Below, in pieces: positions 45,088 through 52,742 of a stretch of 64,000 nucleotides of DNA. Every line of letters begins with the position of its first letter. Position 1 is the first letter of the stretch. Source of the DNA: Clostridia bacterium (lineage in GTDB: Bacteria; Bacillota; Clostridia; Oscillospirales; Acutalibacteraceae); the NCBI GenBank assembly GCA_024404095.1, contig JAKSQO010000009.1, positions 19,413 through 83,412 of the forward strand, in the 5' to 3' direction. The translations under genes and the position numbers were made by a program. The notes under the pieces were generated by a model. The model did no database searches. It was not told where the DNA came from and saw only the letters and a program-made list of their open reading frames with translations.

Positions 45088-46386
45088 TTTACCACCCTCA
45101 CGGTGCTCCGTGCTTATATCGTGAAGTGTGGTTTCATGTGACGGCTCATGTTCTCCGTTTCCGAAAATCAGCTTAAGGAAAATCGGGCAGAGCACCGAAG
45201 AAATGACAATCAGCATAATCGTTGCAACAAGAGGATTGATGCCTGTCAGCGTACCGTCAGCAGAGTGCTTTATGAGTGAATGACCGGTGGTATAAACAGC
45301 GAGTGCGACCTCGCCTCTTGCTATCATACCGCAGCCGATTGTGGTTGAATCTCTGAGATTATATTTACAAAGCTTGGCAACTCCGCCGCATCCGATAATC
45401 TTTCCGAGAATACCGACAGCAACAAACACAAGACCGAAGATAAGATCCGACGGCTTGAATGCGCTGAAATCTGCGCTTATTCCGATGAAAGCAAAAAATA
45501 TCGGAGAGAAAATCATATAACCGTTGGTAAGAACCTTCTTATCGACAAAGTCTGTATCCTTAAGTCCGCTGAGCATGATACCTGCAAGGAATGCACCTGT
45601 AATTGCGGCAATTCCGAAGAATTTCTCTGCAACATAGGCATAGAGGAAGCAAACAGCCAACGCAAAAATTCCTGTTCTGCGTGAGTGGGGATAATGCTTG
45701 CAAATCCAAACAAAACCGTACTTAATCGGGAAACCGAGTCCGATAGCAACAACAAAAAATCCTGCCGCCTTCAGTAGCGTCATACCTACGCTGCCGTCGC
45801 CGTTAAGACTTGTAACAACGCTGAGAACAATAATACCTATAACATCGTCAATAATCGCCGCGCTGAGTACCGTTGTTCCGACTTTGGTTTTAAGCTTTCC
45901 GAGCTCACGGAGCGTTTCAACCGTTATGCCGACGCTTGTTGCTGAAAGAATACATCCGACAAACAGCGCATTCATAAGTGTATCGTGATCCTTAAGCGTG
46001 TCAAGTCCGCCCATAAACAGTGCTGTTATTACCGTTCCGAGTGCAACAGGAACAGCAACACCTGCGCACGCAACCATTGTTGCCGCAAAGCCGCTTTTGC
46101 CGAGCTCCTTGGTGTCTGTTTCAAGTCCGCTTGAAAACAGAATCAACACAACTCCGACCTGTGAAAATGATTTAAGCACATCCATTTCTATCGGTGTGGG
46201 ATTGATAATTCCGTTAAACGGAATTGCGTCAATCTGGCTAAAAATCGCAGGGCCGATAAGCAAGCCCGCAATAACCATTCCGACAACCTGCGGAAGCCCT
46301 AAAATTCGTGCAAGAATTCCTGTTGCTTTGGTGGCAAGAAGAATGACCGCCAGATACAAAAGAATATTCAGTACCTCGAACTCCAT
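45085..46386 (-). CDS. Cation:proton antiporter (CPA2/Kef-type membrane domain)
   Basis: About 433 residues with 12-13 transmembrane helices; the motif LPQVVGMVIAGLLIGP near the N-terminus and AAIIDDVIGIIVLS mid-protein are the CPA2 signature (the Asp-Asp pair being the ion-binding site). No TrkA-N or TrkA-C regulatory domain follows, only a His-rich tail (EHEPSHETTLHD). Exchanges Na+ or K+ for H+. The start is the ATG behind AGAGATG; a frame 51 nt longer overlaps the transcription start. Confidence 0.9.
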   Translation of the reverse strand: MEFEVLNILLYLAVILLATKATGILARILGLPQVVGMVIAGLLIGPAIFSQIDAIPFNGIINPTPIEMDVLKSFSQVGVVLILFSSGLETDTKELGKSGFAATMVACAGVAVPVALGTVITALFMGGLDTLKDHDTLMNALFVGCILSATSVGITVETLRELGKLKTKVGTTVLSAAIIDDVIGIIVLSVVTSLNGDGSVGMTLLKAAGFFVVAIGLGFPIKYGFVWICKHYPHSRRTGIFALAVCFLYAYVAEKFFGIAAITGAFLAGIMLSGLKDTDFVDKKVLTNGYMIFSPIFFAFIGISADFSAFKPSDLIFGLVFVAVGILGKIIGCGGVAKLCKYNLRDSTTIGCGMIARGEVALAVYTTGHSLIKHSADGTLTGINPLVATIMLIVISSVLCPIFLKLIFGNGEHEPSHETTLHDISTEHREGGK

Positions 46387-46420
46387 TCTAACATCTCTTT
46401 TCTGATAAATTCCGCCGACT

Positions 46421-46448
46421 ATTATACTATTTTTCAAAAAAAAGTCAA
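46421..46448 (-). promoter_or_regulatory. Promoter of antiporter gene
   Basis: Minus-strand TTGACT (46443-46448), 16 bp, TATAAT (46421-46426). Confidence 0.75.
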
Positions 46449-46514
46449 TGAATATGGAAAGATTAAAAAATATATGATATAATTATCAATAATTATTACA
46501 AGCGGGTGATATAA

Positions 46515-47183
46515 ATGCAGGTCAAAATAAGCGAAGAAGTCAAAAGCCTTGTCCCATCCTGCGCTCTCGGCGTAATTCTTTACAGGGCAAAAATAGAAAA
46601 AGCAAGCGATGAACTGACAGATTACTTCAACTCTGTCACAGAGGAAATCGGCGCAAACCACATCACAAAAGATATCGCCGAAATGCCTCATATCCGCCCG
46701 ACAAGAGCGGCATACAAAGCACTCGGAAAAGACCCGCACGCATACCGCGGTGCCGCTGAGCAGATGCTCAGACGCATTATCCTCAACAAAGGACTCTATC
46801 ACGTCAACAACGCTGTTGACATCAACAATATAATTTCAGTTACCTCGGGCTACTCAATCGGCTCATACGATACGGAAAAGATTGCGGGTGATGTCACCCT
46901 CTGCCGTGCTCCCGAGGGAACACACTATAAGGGAATCGGCAAGGACACGTATGAATATAATGTTGAATTTCTGCCTGCTGTTTTCGATGACGAAGGCTGT
47001 TTCGGCAATCCGTCAAGCGATTCACAACGCACAATGCTCAAAAACGGAGAGCGTGAGGTTCTGTTTATTTTCTACGCTTTTGACGGCAAGGATGGCTTGC
47101 AGGAATGGATGGACGAAACCGAACGACTTTTCATAAAATACTGCGATAAATATGAAACTCTTGAAAAATATATAATTGAATAG
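46515..47183 (+). CDS. B3/B4 tRNA-binding domain protein
   Basis: 222 residues, stand-alone version of the B3/B4 domain of phenylalanyl-tRNA synthetase beta subunit: HIRPTRAAYKALGKDPHAYRGAAEQMLRR and the NNAVDINN motif are diagnostic. Free-standing B3/4 proteins are believed to act on tRNA or amino acids, possibly trans-editing; the substrate is unproven. ATG start, GGGTG upstream. The iolB homologue starts 10 nt downstream. Confidence 0.88.
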   Translation: MQVKISEEVKSLVPSCALGVILYRAKIEKASDELTDYFNSVTEEIGANHITKDIAEMPHIRPTRAAYKALGKDPHAYRGAAEQMLRRIILNKGLYHVNNAVDINNIISVTSGYSIGSYDTEKIAGDVTLCRAPEGTHYKGIGKDTYEYNVEFLPAVFDDEGCFGNPSSDSQRTMLKNGEREVLFIFYAFDGKDGLQEWMDETERLFIKYCDKYETLEKYIIE

Positions 47184-47193
47184 GAGAATTGCT

Positions 47194-47967
47194 ATGCTTG
47201 AAAAATACGGTTTTAACGAAAACAATGAGCAGTTTATCTGCAAAATGGGCGAATTTCATCCCGATATGCTTATGACTATATGGGTAAAGCGTTTTGAAAA
47301 AGGTGAAACCTACGAGGTTATCAGCGAAGAAAACGAAACAGCTATTCTCATTCTCAGCGGAAATGCCGATATCAGTTGGAACGGTGTTACGGAGAATATG
47401 AAGCGTAAGAATCCGTTCGAGAAAAAGCCGTACTGCCTGCACGTATGCAAGGGTGTTAAGGTAAGCATTACAGCAAACGAAGAAAGTGAAATTCTCATTC
47501 AGCAGACAGATAACGACAAGGAGTTTGAGCCTATTTTCTACAAGCCCGAGGATTGCCTTTATGAGCATTTCGGAAAGGGTCAATGGGAAGGCACAGGCTA
47601 CCGCATCTGCTCGACCATGTTCGACTATGACAATGCTCCGTATTCAAATATGGTTATGGGTGAAGTTTTCAATCAGCCCGGCAGGTGGTCAAGCTATCCT
47701 CCTCATCACCATCCGCAGCCTGAGGTTTATTATTACAAGTTTGACCCACAGCAGGGCTTCGGAGCGTGCTTTAACGGTGACAATGTTTTCAAGAGCACAG
47801 ACGGCGCATCCTGCTACATCACCGACGGCTTTGACCATCAGCAGGTAACCGCGCCGGGATATGAGATGTATTATGTCTGGATGATAAGACATCTCGACGG
47901 TGACCCGTGGTACAAGACGACTCGTTTCTACGCAAAAGAGCACGAGTGGCTCACAAAAGCTGACTGA
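47194..47967 (+). CDS. iolB: 5-deoxy-glucuronate isomerase IolB
   Basis: 257 residues from the ATG after AGGAGAATT. Bicupin of the IolB family: YPPHHHPQPEVYYY metal-binding box with HHH and the late TDGFDHQQVTAPGYEMYYVW block. IolB isomerises 5-deoxy-glucuronate in inositol catabolism. No other iol gene is within the window, so the substrate in this organism may differ or the rest of the pathway may lie elsewhere. Confidence 0.9.
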   Translation: MLEKYGFNENNEQFICKMGEFHPDMLMTIWVKRFEKGETYEVISEENETAILILSGNADISWNGVTENMKRKNPFEKKPYCLHVCKGVKVSITANEESEILIQQTDNDKEFEPIFYKPEDCLYEHFGKGQWEGTGYRICSTMFDYDNAPYSNMVMGEVFNQPGRWSSYPPHHHPQPEVYYYKFDPQQGFGACFNGDNVFKSTDGASCYITDGFDHQQVTAPGYEMYYVWMIRHLDGDPWYKTTRFYAKEHEWLTKAD

Positions 47968-47978
47968 TTCTCTGTGTA

Positions 47979-48051
47979 TGTCCTTCTGAACAAAGTGCAG
48001 AATCTCCGTTTATCGTAAGACGAGATTCTTCGTCACTCCTCAGAATGACAA
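47979..48051. repeat. REP-like imperfect palindrome
   Basis: About 73 bp. Minus strand begins TGTCATTCTGAGGAG and ends TTCAGAAGGACA, with inner AGAATCTC/GGAGATTCT arms, so it folds into one long hairpin. The TGTCATTCTGAG...GAAGAATCT pattern is a widespread intergenic repeat type in bacteria. Confidence 0.7.
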
Positions 48052-48096
48052 CATAGGGTGAAACTCAATAACTCAGAATTTGTTGAGGTAACGAAT

Positions 48097-48858
48097 ATGA
48101 GAAACAAACCCGAATTAACATTTGATACAATAAAAAGAATGGAAGATATGACGTGGTTTACTCATGCACAGATTTTTGATGATCTGTTGATTGTAGCGCA
48201 GAAAGAAACGGTCTGTTATGTCTGGAAAACATCTACAGGGCTTGTTGTGATCGACGGAATTTGGCCAGATGAACGCGTATATCAGGAGATTTTATCTGCC
48301 ATACATAATGCTGGCTGGGAAAAAGAGCGAATTACTAAGTTTGTTATGACGCATGGGCATATTGATCATGTGGGCTGTGGAAAATGGCTGAAGGACAACC
48401 ATCGTGTGAAGACGTTCCTGTCGGAAACAGATGATATATTAAGATTGTCAACTCTAAGTGAGGAAGGTCGTTCAGATTGTTGGAAAGACTTTGAAATTGA
48501 CTGTTATATCGGTGACGGAGATGTTATTGAGTGTGGCGATAAGAGTATCAGTGTGATTTCAACACCGGGACATACCGCTGGATGTATGAGCTTCATTTTT
48601 CCGGTACACGATAACGGAGAGAAACACATGGCGTCCATATTTGGTGGAACAACTGCGCCGTGGGGTGATGAAAACGGAAAAGAACTTCAGAAAAAATCTG
48701 TTTTAAAATTCATGAAAGCTTCGTTAGACAATCACTGTGATGTTACATTAACGAATCATACCGTCTTTGATAACGGACTGGAAAGAATTTCATACAGCAG
48801 GTCTCGGTTGTCATACCTTCCAAACATTTATGTAATAGGTGAAAAAGGTGTACAGTAA
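48097..48858 (+). CDS. MBL-fold metallohydrolase, possibly acquired
   Basis: 253 residues from the ATG behind GAGGTAACG. Metal-binding THGHIDHVG (His86, His88, Asp90, His91), TPGHTAGCMSF and a late LTNHTVF supply the usual ligands of a two-zinc hydrolase; it is closest in pattern to class B3-like MBL proteins. No signal peptide, so a periplasmic lactamase role is unlikely. Codon use is unlike its neighbours (many TTA, CCA, GGG, GTG), and it is bracketed by a REP-like element and tandem repeats, suggesting lateral insertion. Substrate unknown. Confidence 0.82.
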   Translation: MRNKPELTFDTIKRMEDMTWFTHAQIFDDLLIVAQKETVCYVWKTSTGLVVIDGIWPDERVYQEILSAIHNAGWEKERITKFVMTHGHIDHVGCGKWLKDNHRVKTFLSETDDILRLSTLSEEGRSDCWKDFEIDCYIGDGDVIECGDKSISVISTPGHTAGCMSFIFPVHDNGEKHMASIFGGTTAPWGDENGKELQKKSVLKFMKASLDNHCDVTLTNHTVFDNGLERISYSRSRLSYLPNIYVIGEKGVQ

Positions 48859-48894
48859 TTTTGTGAAGTGTATCTTGCTGTAGCAGAATAATAC

Positions 48895-49075
48895 AAATCC
48901 CTGTTTGCTTGTGTTCCGACTGCTCGGGCACAGCATTAGAAAATCAGATAACAGTTGACACGGATTGGGAGCGGAGGCACTCCGCAAATCCCGGTTTGTC
49001 TGTGTTCCGACTGCTCGGTCACAGCAACAAAAACCAGATAACAGTTGTCACGGATTGGGAGCGGAGGCACTCCGC
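48895..49075. repeat. Two-copy tandem repeat of about 91 bp
   Basis: Units 48895-48985 and 48986-49075 share most positions, and a few bases of a third unit follow. Each contains two hairpins: TGTTCCGA-ctgc-TCGGxCACA and GCGGAG-gca-CTCCGC. It lies in the gap between the MBL gene and the acpP terminator. No coding function is apparent. Confidence 0.85.
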
Positions 49076-49102
49076 AAATTCCAATTCATACAAGAAAATA
49101 AT

Positions 49103-49136
49103 AACCGCCGAAGAGGATAACTCCTTTTCGGCGGTT
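49103..49136 (-). terminator. Terminator of acyltransferase-ACP operon
   Basis: AACCGCCGAA/TTCGGCGGTT 10-bp stem; on the minus strand followed by ATTATTTT. Could also act on the plus strand (TTTTGATTT). Confidence 0.8.
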
Positions 49137-49152
49137 TTGATTTCTTCTGAAA

Positions 49153-49386
49153 TTATTTTACGTTTGCTTCGAGATACTCAACAACATCCTTAACTGTAAC
49201 AAGTGTGGGAAGAAGTCTGTCGGGAATTGAAATTCCGTACTTTTCCTCTGTCATGCAGATAAGGTCAAAAAGCTCAAATGAATTAAGTCCGAGGTCTGAT
49301 GTAAGAACATCGTCGGGGTTAACCTCTGTAATTCTGCCGTCTGTATAATCTCTTATCATTTCAAGAAGGTCGTCTCTGATATTCAT
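49153..49386 (-). CDS. Acyl carrier protein
   Basis: 77 residues, four-helix acidic carrier protein. The phosphopantetheine serine is Ser36 in LGLNSFELFDL (NSF instead of the usual DSL). Not within a fatty acid synthesis cluster; it follows a PlsC-like acyltransferase gene, so it may be a dedicated carrier for that enzyme rather than the housekeeping AcpP. ATG start; 15 nt after the acyltransferase stop. Confidence 0.9.
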   Translation of the reverse strand: MNIRDDLLEMIRDYTDGRITEVNPDDVLTSDLGLNSFELFDLICMTEEKYGISIPDRLLPTLVTVKDVVEYLEANVK

Positions 49387-49401
49387 AATAATTTTTCTCC
49401 T

Positions 49402-50712
49402 TTATTTTGCAGTTGCTGCTTTTTCTTCATTTCTCTTTCGCCATATCTCATTAAAGATTTCCTCGGTTGCAAGCGAAATCTTTGTAAGTGAAAACTCGCA
49501 GTCCGTCGGGAATATATACCACGTATCGTCAAGGGTATTGAGGTCAATACAATCCTTATATCCGCCGAAACGGTAATCATATTCAACGTGAACCGCATAC
49601 TGTCCTGCCGCGTCGATATCCATTTGGAAATCCTCGCCGTCATAATCACGCTTGCCCTTAACGTGGAAGCCTGTCATATCGTGAACAAGTGTTCCGTTGC
49701 CGAGGCGAACATATCCCTTGGAGTTTGGAAGGTCATTGACATAGCAGTTACATTCGAGCTTGTAATCCCCTGCCAGCACTTCCTTTTTGACCTGTTCACG
49801 CTCCCATTTGTACCAATCAGTCGGGAATTTAAACTCGGTCTCGCCTTCCTGCGCTTCAAGCTCACCGTAAATGTTGAGCTTCCATTGCTTTCCGCAATGC
49901 TCGCAGTAAACCGTGTCATCCTTGGAATTCATTTTATATTCGGTCAAACAATGCGGGCATTGATAAAGTACCTTATGCAGTCCCTCTGCTCGCTTTTTGT
50001 ACTTAACCTTTATTTTATTCTCACTCTGCCAACGGAAATCGTCATTGTAAAGATACTTATGAACCTTATCATCAATTTCCTCAAGCGATGCTGTTTTAAG
50101 CTCCTCAGGCTTATAAATGCAAGTCATTGTGCTATTGATATGCTTTACCCAGCGCTTATGATTATTGCCCCAAAACGGGTCATAAAGGTGATGTCCCTGA
50201 CAGGTAAAGGTAACAACGGGAACCTTTGAATACTTGCAAAGCTGAGCAATCGCACTCGGAATAACCTCAGTAACTCCGCAGAGAGAATAACGTGCCTCTG
50301 CATAGATACCGAAAATCATACCCTCTTTGAGTACCTGACGGCAGTTTCTGAGAATACTGATATCAGCTGTGTATTTACGCTTCGGAATAGTACCGAGCTT
50401 TCTGAGTTCACGCTCTCTGCCGATGTAATCGTCAACCGCTGCAGGAAAAATCCCTCTGTGAGGTGCAATCGCCGCACTCATGATATAGAAATCAAAGAAT
50501 GCATTGTGATTGCAGAGAAGAATATACGGAGGCTTGATACCCTCCATATTTACCTTTTTGATTGTGCCGAGATGAATCCACTTCTGTATATTTCCTATTG
50601 CCCAGATAAAAGGGCGGGCATAATTTTTCTGCTTAATGTACGGTCTGTTCATATCGAACTTTTCCGTTGCGGGCGGACCGCTTCGTACATGCTTTCCGAG
50701 ATTGTCTTTCAT
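49402..50712 (-). CDS. PlsC-like lysophospholipid acyltransferase fused to a zinc-ribbon region
   Basis: 436 residues. The N-terminal 240 residues are an acyltransferase with the HxxxxD motif in NHNAFFDF (His69, Asp74) and a YAEARYS block in the position of FPEG. Then a CPHC...CEHC zinc ribbon (about 255-282) and a C-terminal beta-rich region of about 150 residues with no recognised family. Presumably transfers acyl chains, perhaps from the adjacent ACP, to a lysophospholipid or other alcohol; the zinc-ribbon fusion is unusual. Strong promoter upstream. Confidence 0.85.
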   Translation of the reverse strand: MKDNLGKHVRSGPPATEKFDMNRPYIKQKNYARPFIWAIGNIQKWIHLGTIKKVNMEGIKPPYILLCNHNAFFDFYIMSAAIAPHRGIFPAAVDDYIGRERELRKLGTIPKRKYTADISILRNCRQVLKEGMIFGIYAEARYSLCGVTEVIPSAIAQLCKYSKVPVVTFTCQGHHLYDPFWGNNHKRWVKHINSTMTCIYKPEELKTASLEEIDDKVHKYLYNDDFRWQSENKIKVKYKKRAEGLHKVLYQCPHCLTEYKMNSKDDTVYCEHCGKQWKLNIYGELEAQEGETEFKFPTDWYKWEREQVKKEVLAGDYKLECNCYVNDLPNSKGYVRLGNGTLVHDMTGFHVKGKRDYDGEDFQMDIDAAGQYAVHVEYDYRFGGYKDCIDLNTLDDTWYIFPTDCEFSLTKISLATEEIFNEIWRKRNEEKAATAK

Positions 50713-50750
50713 TTAGCAAATCCCCTGTTTTTAAAATTAAATCAGCTATC

Positions 50751-50779
50751 ATTTTATCAAAGAAAACAACTTTTTTCAA
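50751..50779 (-). promoter_or_regulatory. Promoter of acyltransferase-ACP operon
   Basis: Minus-strand TTGAAA (50774-50779), 17 bp, TAAAAT (50751-50756). Confidence 0.75.
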
Positions 50780-50818
50780 TATATAAAATGTAGAAAAAGT
50801 CTGCAAAGTGCCGGAACA

Positions 50819-51454
50819 TTAGTCGATTTTAAACAAATCCCATGGATATGAATTACAATCGGGTAAAGAACTGTATTTTTCAGTTTTGCCTTTATATTTA
50901 AATTCAACCGATTCCGACCACAGAGCAATCGAGCATCCGTTATCGTGTCCGCCGTATTTCCCGTCGCCCACAAGCGGTAGTCTGCGTGATGAAAACTGTA
51001 CCCTTATCTGGTGAGTTCTGCCTGTATGTAAAAACACACGCACAAGCGATTTTCCGTCAGCCGTTTCGATTACATTATAATCAAGCGACGCTTTTTTGAC
51101 ACCCTTACGCTCACGCTTGACAACAAAGACCTTATTCTTTGATGAATCCTTAAACAGCAAATCCGTCAGAGTGTCGCTCTGCTTTTCGGGCACTCCCGAC
51201 AGCACTGCAAGATAAATCTTTTTGAAATTCTTATCTGTTATCTGCCGTGACAGCTCCGCCGCAAAGTGTGAGTTTTTTGCAAAAACCATAGTTCCGCCGA
51301 CAGCTGTATCAAGTCTGTGAACAGGGAAAATTTCGCTTCCCGTCTGTTCACTCAGAAGCTTCACCATATCCTCAGCGTTTGAGTTCTGCGACTGTACCCC
51401 CACAGGCTTCACGCAGACAACATAGTCGCTGTTTTCACACAGTATTTTAATCAT
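50819..51454 (-). CDS. Short RluA family pseudouridine synthase
   Basis: 211 residues, catalytic domain only: HRLDTAVGG with the catalytic Asp and GRTHQIRVQF. No S4 domain, unlike the longer paralogue elsewhere in the window. This domain layout is found in RluA/TruC-like enzymes acting on rRNA or tRNA. It overlaps the preceding 98-residue gene by 8 nt, suggesting coupled translation. Confidence 0.9.
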   Translation of the reverse strand: MIKILCENSDYVVCVKPVGVQSQNSNAEDMVKLLSEQTGSEIFPVHRLDTAVGGTMVFAKNSHFAAELSRQITDKNFKKIYLAVLSGVPEKQSDTLTDLLFKDSSKNKVFVVKRERKGVKKASLDYNVIETADGKSLVRVFLHTGRTHQIRVQFSSRRLPLVGDGKYGGHDNGCSIALWSESVEFKYKGKTEKYSSLPDCNSYPWDLFKID

Positions 51455-51743
51455 TTTTGAATTCCTTTATTTTTTCAGAAAGCTCTTTCATTTTCGCTAC
51501 CTGCTTCAAAAATCCAATAAGCTCCATCGGATTGGCACCTTTCTGCAAAGCAGGCGAAACAAGTGCGAAAAGCTCTTTCATATCAGCCGCACACTTTGCA
51601 AGCTCCTTGTCCTCTTCCTCTGTCAGCTTGCCCTTTTTCTTTATTGCCGAGGAAAGCAGTTTTTCAATAGCTTTCAGCTCACTCGTAACCTCGGAAAGCT
51701 TTTCAACTGAAACAATCTTTCCTTCATCATCACGTTTAATCAT
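51447..51743 (-). CDS. Small helical protein, function unknown
   Basis: 98 residues, nearly all Lys/Glu/Leu/Ala, predicted as helical hairpins without membrane segments. ATG behind GGAGAA. Overlaps the RluA-like gene, so it is probably co-transcribed with it. No family recognised. Confidence 0.7.
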   Translation of the reverse strand: MIKRDDEGKIVSVEKLSEVTSELKAIEKLLSSAIKKKGKLTEEEDKELAKCAADMKELFALVSPALQKGANPMELIGFLKQVAKMKELSEKIKEFKND

Positions 51744-51765
51744 TCTCTGTTCTCCTTTATAAGAT

Positions 51766-51793
51766 AAAAAGCACAGAACAGAGTCTGTGCTTT
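51766..51793 (-). terminator. Terminator after the HTH/secreted-type gene
   Basis: Minus strand AAAGCACAGA-CTCTGT-TCTGTGCTTT followed by TTAT. Lies 18 nt after the stop of the upstream gene. Confidence 0.8.
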
Positions 51794-51811
51794 AATTATT
51801 AAGCCACTGAA

Positions 51812-52228
51812 TTATTTGGAAGCCTCTGTCTCCTGAACATATCTGAGGTTGATATAGCTATCATTGCTGTTCATAAGCTTTTCGATAACGCTGTCAAGAG
51901 CTTTCTTGTTGTAAACAACAGCAGTTACTTCCTCATTCTTCTCATTAAAATATGTGTATGTCATGTATGAGCCCTTAAGATACTGAGGAATTTTCTCTCT
52001 GATTGTCTTAAGTGCTGTCTCTGTGATACCGATATACTTTGCAGCCTCAGCCTCTGAGATATAAGCTGTGTCAGGGTCAACTGTCTCAATAACAGCTGTA
52101 TCCGCCTTGGTGTCGGGCTTAACCTTTTTGGCTGCGTTGCTTGATGCATAAGTTACGCAAAGAGCAGCTGTACAGACAACCGCAACTGCGCTTTTGATTA
52201 TTGTTTTTGTCATTGATGTATCGCTCAT
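51812..52228 (-). CDS. Membrane-anchored protein with excisionase-like HTH segment
   Basis: 138 residues. Hydrophobic N-terminal segment (about 9-28) of signal-anchor type, a short linker, then residues 57-84 (ISEAEAAKYIGITETALKTI) that match the helix-turn-helix of excisionase/MerR-like proteins, and a short beta-rich C-terminus. An HTH next to an N-terminal export signal is odd: the domain would lie outside the cytoplasm unless the segment is a plain anchor with the domain inside. ATG 11 nt after AAAGG. Confidence 0.75.
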   Translation of the reverse strand: MSDTSMTKTIIKSAVAVVCTAALCVTYASSNAAKKVKPDTKADTAVIETVDPDTAYISEAEAAKYIGITETALKTIREKIPQYLKGSYMTYTYFNEKNEEVTAVVYNKKALDSVIEKLMNSNDSYINLRYVQETEASK

Positions 52229-52264
52229 AGTATAATCTGCCTTTCATTATATAATAACAATGCT

Positions 52265-52293
52265 ATAATAGCACAATCGTATTCGTATTTCAA
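52265..52293 (-). promoter_or_regulatory. Promoter of the HTH-segment protein gene
   Basis: Minus-strand TTGAAA (52288-52293), 17 bp, TATTAT (52265-52270). Confidence 0.6.
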
Positions 52294-52318
52294 TCAAATT
52301 TTGAAATTCGTCAGAAAA

Positions 52319-52660
52319 TTATTCCCAGTCCTTCCAAATTTCAGGCTTATAGCCAACAGTAGCCTTTTTTCCGTTGCGCACAATTGGTGTTTTGAACAGA
52401 GTTCCGTCCTCAAGGAGTTTTTCCTCAACAGCCTCTTTACTGGCAAGATACTTGATAAAACTCGATTCATAATTCTTCGACTTCTCGTCAATAAGCTCGT
52501 CAAGACCGCCGACAGCAGTTTTGATATTGCGAAGCTCGCCTGCGCTCATACCGAATTTTGCGAGGTCAACAAACTGATATTTAATTCTGCGTTCCTTGAA
52601 ATAACGCTCGGCTTTTTTCGTATCAAAGCACTTCGCCTTGCCGTAAATCTGTATATTCAT
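52319..52660 (-). CDS. ArsC/Spx family thioredoxin-fold protein
   Basis: 113 residues: N-terminal IYGKAKCFDTKKAERYF with a single Cys (position 11), and the family-specific LFKTPIVRNGKKATVGYKPE region. Similar to arsenate reductase-like Spx relatives. The lone Cys (no CxxC) argues against Spx redox sensing. No ars genes nearby, so an arsenate role is not supported by context. Confidence 0.85.
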   Translation of the reverse strand: MNIQIYGKAKCFDTKKAERYFKERRIKYQFVDLAKFGMSAGELRNIKTAVGGLDELIDEKSKNYESSFIKYLASKEAVEEKLLEDGTLFKTPIVRNGKKATVGYKPEIWKDWE

Positions 52661-52690
52661 AAAATCTCCCTGTCTTTTTTACAAACTGTG

Positions 52691-52719
52691 TTGATAATTA
52701 TACTTTAAAATGATAGAAT
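52691..52719 (+). promoter_or_regulatory. Promoter of cca
   Basis: TTGATA (52691-52696), 17 bp, TAGAAT (52714-52719). Confidence 0.75.
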
Positions 52720-52742
52720 TGTAAAGGTCGGAGGTGACTGAT

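Noticed and set aside
48097..48858. Beta-lactam resistance gene
   Set aside because: MBL fold and ligands are present, but there is no signal peptide and no family-specific lactamase evidence; most such proteins have other substrates.
48895..49080. CRISPR array
   Set aside because: The units are contiguous tandem copies without unique spacers.
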